64,000 nt of DNA from an uncultured Caulobacterales bacterium. GTDB lineage: Bacteria; Pseudomonadota; Alphaproteobacteria; Caulobacterales; Maricaulaceae. Below, piece after piece: positions 59,889 through 64,000 of the stretch (position 1 is its first letter; each line of letters starts with the position of its first letter). Under the pieces are notes generated by a model, which saw only the letters and a program-made list of their open reading frames with translations, was not told the DNA's origin and ran no database searches. The stretch spans positions 124,001 through 188,000 of the forward strand of contig CALFUN010000007.1 of the NCBI GenBank assembly GCA_937929915.1, given 5' to 3'. A program made the translations under genes and the position numbers.

Positions 59889-62663
59889 ATGTCAAATCCT
59901 GCATTTAATATAGGTTTTGATATAGATGCGTTAAACCAGCAACTTGCATCTATTGTGAAAGAGAAAACCGCCTCTGCGCGCGCGGATATTCTAAATATAT
60001 TTAAACCTCATTTTCATGCAGCTTTGGCTTTAGCGCGAGAAAAATTTGAACATGGGCGCTTGGACGGATTAGAAACAGCAAGATTAATTTCTGCTATACA
60101 TGATGATTTAATTACCGCGCTATTTCATTTTACAACAACACATATTGTAACCTCTGAAAACCTAACACGCGGCGAGCATATTTCAGTCTGCGCAGTTGGC
60201 GGTTTCGGACGCGGGGAAATGGCACCGCAAAGCGATGTAGATTTATTATTCATTTTATCGAATAAAAAAGGGTCGGCTTATACAGAAAGCCTCATTGAAT
60301 ATATGCTATATATGCTCTGGGATTTGGGCCTAAAAGTCGGTCATGCCGCACGGACAATCGAGCAATCCATCAAGCTTGCCAAAGACGACCAGACGATATT
60401 AACGGCTCTGCTAGATCAACGATTTTTATGCGGAGATGTAGAGCTAGCGGCAAGTCTTAAAAAACAATTTCGTAAAGACATTACGCGCGGAGCGGGGCGC
60501 GCTTATATTGCGGCAAAATTAGAAGAACGTGACTTGCGCCATGCCCGCGAAGGCAATTCACGCTACGTGATTGAACCGAACATTAAAGAAGGTAAAGGCG
60601 GGCTTCGGGACTTGCATGTTTTGTATTGGATTGCTCGTTTTTTAGATAAGAACGGACGGATTACGGACCCTCAACGCGCACAAAGTTACGTAGATATGGG
60701 TTTGTTTAATAACCATGCCGCCATGCGCTTTCGCCGCGCCGCAGACTTTCTTTGGCGTACTCGCATTTGGCTACATTATGAAACAGGCCGCCCGACCGAA
60801 ACTTTATCTTTTGACAAACAAGTTATTTTAGCTCGAAAAATGGGGCAAGCTTCAGGGGCTGTTGAAGTCGCCGTGGAACGTTTCATGCGTGAATATTTCA
60901 CCAATGCAAAAGATGTTGGAGCCTTAACCCGCATTGCCTGCGCAAAACTGGAAGAGCAAAAATCCATTCGTCTGCCCAAAGGATTAGATGCTTTACTGCC
61001 TGGCTCTCGGCGAAATTTAAAGAATAAAGCTTTAATGCTAGATCATGGCCGCTTATCTTTTTCTGACCCATTGCTCATAAAAAATGATCCATCCATTATC
61101 ATGCAATTATTTGAAACGGCAGGACGGCGAAATATTGATATTCATCCCAATGCTTTCACGGAAATAGATTTTCGGCAAAATTTAATAGATGCTGATTTTC
61201 GGCGAAACCCTGAGAATTCACGGCTATTTCAAAAGACATTGCTAAAAGCAAAAGCCCCTTATGCTACGTTACGCGCCATGAATGAAGCGGGCGTATTAGG
61301 GCGATATTTAATTGAATTTGGCGGAATTGTTGCGCGCACACAATTTAATATGCACCACGCTTATACAGTTGATGAACACACATTAAGACTTGTCGATAAT
61401 TTTGATGACTTAAGGAAAGGACGCCTTGAAGAAGACAACCCGCTAGTTACAAATATCGTTAAAACATTTAATACAACACACGTTTTAATCATGATGTTAG
61501 CCTGCTTACTGCATGATACGGGTAAAGGCCAAGGTGATCAATGTATAGAAGGTGCCCAGCTTGCACGGCGCGCCTGCCGCCGTTTGGGTATGTCACAAGA
61601 GGTGACAGATACGGTCGCATGGCTTGTGCGCCGCCATTTAGATATGAGCGAAACGGCCCAAAGGCGCGATATATCTGATCCTGAAACTATCGCAGAATTT
61701 GGCGCACTGGTTGGGTCACAAGACAGGTTGGAGCTTTTATTTGCCTTAACAGTTGTCGATATTCGCTCAGTCGGCCCCGGAATTTGGAATGAGTGGAAGG
61801 GCGTATTACTCCGGAATTTATTTACGGCTACGGCAAATTATTTAAAAGGCCGCACAGACCTTGCCCCGGCGGCGCGGGCCAATGCTATCAAAGAACAAAT
61901 GTTTGAGAAAGTTCGACCTGAAATATCCGACCGTATCAAAGTCATCACCGATGACCTACCTAATCAATATTGGCTGAACTTCAACATGGCAACGCTCTTA
62001 CGCCATGTGCGTTTCTATGACGGCGTTATCCAAAATGACGAGCATATCGCCGTGCAAAGCCGTCTTAACCGCGTGAGAAATATTACGGAGCTTTGGGTTT
62101 TGACCCAAGATCGCCTTGGCTTATTTGCGGATTTAACCAAGGCCATAGCCAGTAGCGGGGCCTCTATTTCTGGCGCGCATTTACATACGGCCAGTTCGGG
62201 CCGTGTTATGAATGTATTTTACCTACATGGCGGGGATGGCTGTGCTTACGGTGAAAATAGCCCGCATCTGATTGACACATTACGCCGCAGAACTTTAGCA
62301 GCCGCCAAAGATAAAGTGGATGAGCTGACAATTCCAAAGCCAATTCAATCTCTTCGAGCGGGCGCAATTCCCGTCCAGCCCATAGTTAAATTTTTAGATA
62401 GCGCCTCTGGTGATTTAACCATCATTGAAATTAAAGGGCGCGACCGCCCGGGGTTATTATATAATCTTGCCAGCTTGATGAACGAAGAAGCCTTAGATAT
62501 TTACTCCGCACATATTGAAGTTGTTGGAACAACCGCCATAGATGCTTTTTATGTGCGCGCCCGAAATGCCAATGGCACCTTATCAACGGCAAGGCGAAAA
62601 GCTCTAAAAGCACGTTTCATAGAGATCTTAGATATTGATAAAACAGAAAAAAGCGTAGCGTAA
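59889..62663 (+). CDS. glnD: Bifunctional uridylyltransferase/uridylyl-removing enzyme GlnD
   Basis: GlnD (924 aa) senses glutamine and adds or removes UMP on PII proteins, the top of the nitrogen cascade. Domains run in order: nucleotidyltransferase with VGGFGRGEMAPQSDVDLLF (about 100), a helical region with EGKGGLRDLHVLYWIARFLD, an HD domain with LACLLHDTGKGQGDQ (about 540), and two C-terminal ACT domains (about 735-800 and 845-920). The gene follows mutS with no gap and its stop codon overlaps the murJ start by one base. ptsP at 34 kb gives a second nitrogen-status input in this window. Confidence 0.96.
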   Translation: MSNPAFNIGFDIDALNQQLASIVKEKTASARADILNIFKPHFHAALALAREKFEHGRLDGLETARLISAIHDDLITALFHFTTTHIVTSENLTRGEHISVCAVGGFGRGEMAPQSDVDLLFILSNKKGSAYTESLIEYMLYMLWDLGLKVGHAARTIEQSIKLAKDDQTILTALLDQRFLCGDVELAASLKKQFRKDITRGAGRAYIAAKLEERDLRHAREGNSRYVIEPNIKEGKGGLRDLHVLYWIARFLDKNGRITDPQRAQSYVDMGLFNNHAAMRFRRAADFLWRTRIWLHYETGRPTETLSFDKQVILARKMGQASGAVEVAVERFMREYFTNAKDVGALTRIACAKLEEQKSIRLPKGLDALLPGSRRNLKNKALMLDHGRLSFSDPLLIKNDPSIIMQLFETAGRRNIDIHPNAFTEIDFRQNLIDADFRRNPENSRLFQKTLLKAKAPYATLRAMNEAGVLGRYLIEFGGIVARTQFNMHHAYTVDEHTLRLVDNFDDLRKGRLEEDNPLVTNIVKTFNTTHVLIMMLACLLHDTGKGQGDQCIEGAQLARRACRRLGMSQEVTDTVAWLVRRHLDMSETAQRRDISDPETIAEFGALVGSQDRLELLFALTVVDIRSVGPGIWNEWKGVLLRNLFTATANYLKGRTDLAPAARANAIKEQMFEKVRPEISDRIKVITDDLPNQYWLNFNMATLLRHVRFYDGVIQNDEHIAVQSRLNRVRNITELWVLTQDRLGLFADLTKAIASSGASISGAHLHTASSGRVMNVFYLHGGDGCAYGENSPHLIDTLRRRTLAAAKDKVDELTIPKPIQSLRAGAIPVQPIVKFLDSASGDLTIIEIKGRDRPGLLYNLASLMNEEALDIYSAHIEVVGTTAIDAFYVRARNANGTLSTARRKALKARFIEILDIDKTEKSVA

Positions 62664-64000
62664 TGCGGTTATTGCGGTCCACAGCCATCATTGCTTCGCT
62701 AACATTGATTAGCCGCTTATTGGGCTTTGTGCGCGATGTATTAATTGCCAATTTCTTTGGTGCAGGCTTTATTTCAGATGCTTTTTTCACAGCCTTTAAA
62801 CTCCCAAATGTCTTTAGACGTATGTTCGCAGAAGGCGCATTTAACGCTGCATTCGTCCCGCTTTATGCCAAACGCATAGAGCAAGACGGTCAGCAAAGCG
62901 CCGATAATTTCGCCAGTGAAACGGCCAGTGTTTTATTCTTTTTTGTGGCCTGTCTTGTCATAGCCTTTGAGCTTACCATGCCATTTTCATTAAATATCAT
63001 TGGGAATGGTTTGGATAAAACCGTCAATGAAAGCGGTATCACGACATATAATTTGGCCGTAATTTACGCACAAATTACTATGCCTTACCTACTATTTATG
63101 TCGATGACAGCCATGTTTTCAGGGGTGTTAAATACGCGCGGTTTTTTTGCCCTTGCCGCAGGCGTTCCAATTATCCTTAATCTCTTTATGATTTCCGCCT
63201 TAACAATCACGCCTATATTTGAACTCTCGCAAAGAGAGACGGGCTACGCCCTTACAGCCGCGATCACCTTGTCGGGCATCGTGCAAATGGCAATCGTGTA
63301 TTGGGGGTGCCTCAGAGCTGGCGTTCAAATAAGGCCAAGACTGCCGCGCTTAACGCCGGGTGTCAGGCGGCTAATTACGCTAGGTGTCCCTGGTTTAATT
63401 TCTGCGGGCATCACCCAAATCAACCTCGTCGTTTCGCATATGATAGCCACTCATCAAGAAGGGGCGGCAAGCTGGCTAACTTATGCAGATAGGCTTTACC
63501 AACTCCCGCTTGGCATGATTGGTATTGCCATGGGCGTTGCCTTATTACCTGCATTGTCACGCAGGCTTCGCGCAGGTGATGAGAGCGGGGCCAATACATC
63601 AATGAACCGCGGAATAGAGATAGCGGCATTTTTAACCCTCCCCGCCGCTTTTGCCTTATTTGTCATTCCCAGTTTTTTGATTAGCGGATTATTTGAACGC
63701 GGCGACTTTACAGCAGATACCACGCTGCAAGTTGCGAAAGCTCTGCGCTTCTTTGCGCTTGGCCTACCAGCCTTTGTTCTCATTAAAGTGCTAACCCCCG
63801 CCTTTTTCGCCCGCGAAAATATGCGAACACCCATGTATTTGGCAGGGCTATCGGCCAGTATAAATGTGAGCCTCGGTTTGTTTTTATTCTGGCGCATCGG
63901 GTTTGAAGGCCTGGCTCTCGCCACAACTATCGCCGCTTGGGTCAATGTAGTCGGGCTTGGCTTTATTTTATTACGAGATAAAAATTTAATCATAGATGAC
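62663..64000 (+). CDS. murJ: MurJ lipid II flippase (cut by the window end)
   Basis: My own translation from ATG 62663 gives 446 residues, still open at the last base of the window; full-length MurJ is usually about 510-530. The start reads MRLLRSTAIIASLTLISRLL and LGFVRDVLIANFFGAG follows, the family N-terminus. AFKLPNVFRRMFAEGAFNAA, FVPLYAKRI, and the later SAGITQINLVVS and YQLPLGMIGIAMGVALLP are all present. MurJ moves lipid II across the inner membrane for peptidoglycan synthesis. Its ATG overlaps the glnD stop (TAATG), so it belongs to the mutS-glnD-murJ unit. Confidence 0.95.
   Translation, partial: MRLLRSTAIIASLTLISRLLGFVRDVLIANFFGAGFISDAFFTAFKLPNVFRRMFAEGAFNAAFVPLYAKRIEQDGQQSADNFASETASVLFFFVACLVIAFELTMPFSLNIIGNGLDKTVNESGITTYNLAVIYAQITMPYLLFMSMTAMFSGVLNTRGFFALAAGVPIILNLFMISALTITPIFELSQRETGYALTAAITLSGIVQMAIVYWGCLRAGVQIRPRLPRLTPGVRRLITLGVPGLISAGITQINLVVSHMIATHQEGAASWLTYADRLYQLPLGMIGIAMGVALLPALSRRLRAGDESGANTSMNRGIEIAAFLTLPAAFALFVIPSFLISGLFERGDFTADTTLQVAKALRFFALGLPAFVLIKVLTPAFFARENMRTPMYLAGLSASINVSLGLFLFWRIGFEGLALATTIAAWVNVVGLGFILLRDKNLIIDD

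Noticed and set aside
63496-63993. 165-aa minus-strand frame near the window end
   Set aside because: It is antisense to murJ, whose plus-strand frame is open to the window end and has clear family motifs.

Overview
The window looks like a chromosomal segment of a moderate-GC alphaproteobacterium, most likely a marine prosthecate-type lineage (Maricaulales/Hyphomonadaceae-like). The placement is inferred from gene content and order: rodZ-ispG, an lpoA-like gene divergent from rsmI-yraN, dapF/mtaB/ftsY, mutS-glnD-murJ, a coq7-type hydroxylase, a SapC-family protein and curlin-repeat proteins. I saw no tRNA, rRNA, insertion sequence, integrase, CRISPR array or prophage gene. Coding density is high and most genes are ordinary housekeeping genes.

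Layout. (1) 1-5 kb is the main accessory region: a very long curlin-repeat protein (758 aa, about 55 hand-counted strand units), a second curlin-repeat protein (272 aa), a lipoprotein carrying what looks like one curlin-like strand pair, and an unrecognised exported basic protein. Two strong RNA-hairpin elements sit in the gaps. No CsgG/E/F-like secretion gene is visible in the window. A SapC-family gene follows. (2) 6-9.7 kb holds a ScsB/DsbD-type electron transporter with a peroxiredoxin-like partner, then a DUF2975 membrane protein and HTH regulator pair preceded by a 19-bp palindrome. (3) 9.8-22.5 kb is core metabolism: rdgB-hemW, an LpoA-like lipoprotein, rsmI-yraN, a BON lipoprotein, a minus-strand block (ArsC-like, alpha/beta hydrolase, two YbjQ proteins), gshB, dsbB-coq7, rodZ and ispG. 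(4) 22.4-30 kb is sugar and envelope metabolism: an AGE-family epimerase, a UDP-glucuronate-epimerase-like protein, galU, a sterol-desaturase-family protein, a PhoD-like phosphatase and a phosphomannomutase/phosphoglucomutase.

(5) 30-33 kb holds ahcY and metK, two steps of the SAM cycle, with clear intrinsic terminators and a possibly structured metK leader. A short terminator-ended intergenic transcript is possible just before an isolated rimM. (6) 33.9-46 kb holds ptsP, several small lipoprotein, HIT, DUF2007-like, FemAB-like, RidA, nitroreductase and metallo-beta-lactamase-fold genes, then ftsY-mtaB and dapF, with a methyltransferase gene on the opposite strand between mtaB and dapF. (7) 46-52.6 kb is a run of envelope proteins: a prolyl-oligopeptidase-family lipoprotein, a dicarboxylate symporter, two tandem SIMPL-domain lipoproteins (the second has a TonB-box-like motif) and a C39-like lipoprotein. 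(8) 52.6-64 kb holds a ComM-type AAA protein, an unusual PAS-linker-receiver protein, an AmpG-like transporter, and mutS-glnD-murJ, with murJ cut by the window end.

The most interesting parts are the giant curlin locus with its possible lipid-anchored nucleator, the DUF2975/HTH pair with its palindrome, the 10-bp tandem repeat in the AGE epimerase start region, and the TonB-box-like motif inside a SIMPL lipoprotein. Everything here comes from reading the sequence. No database search was run.
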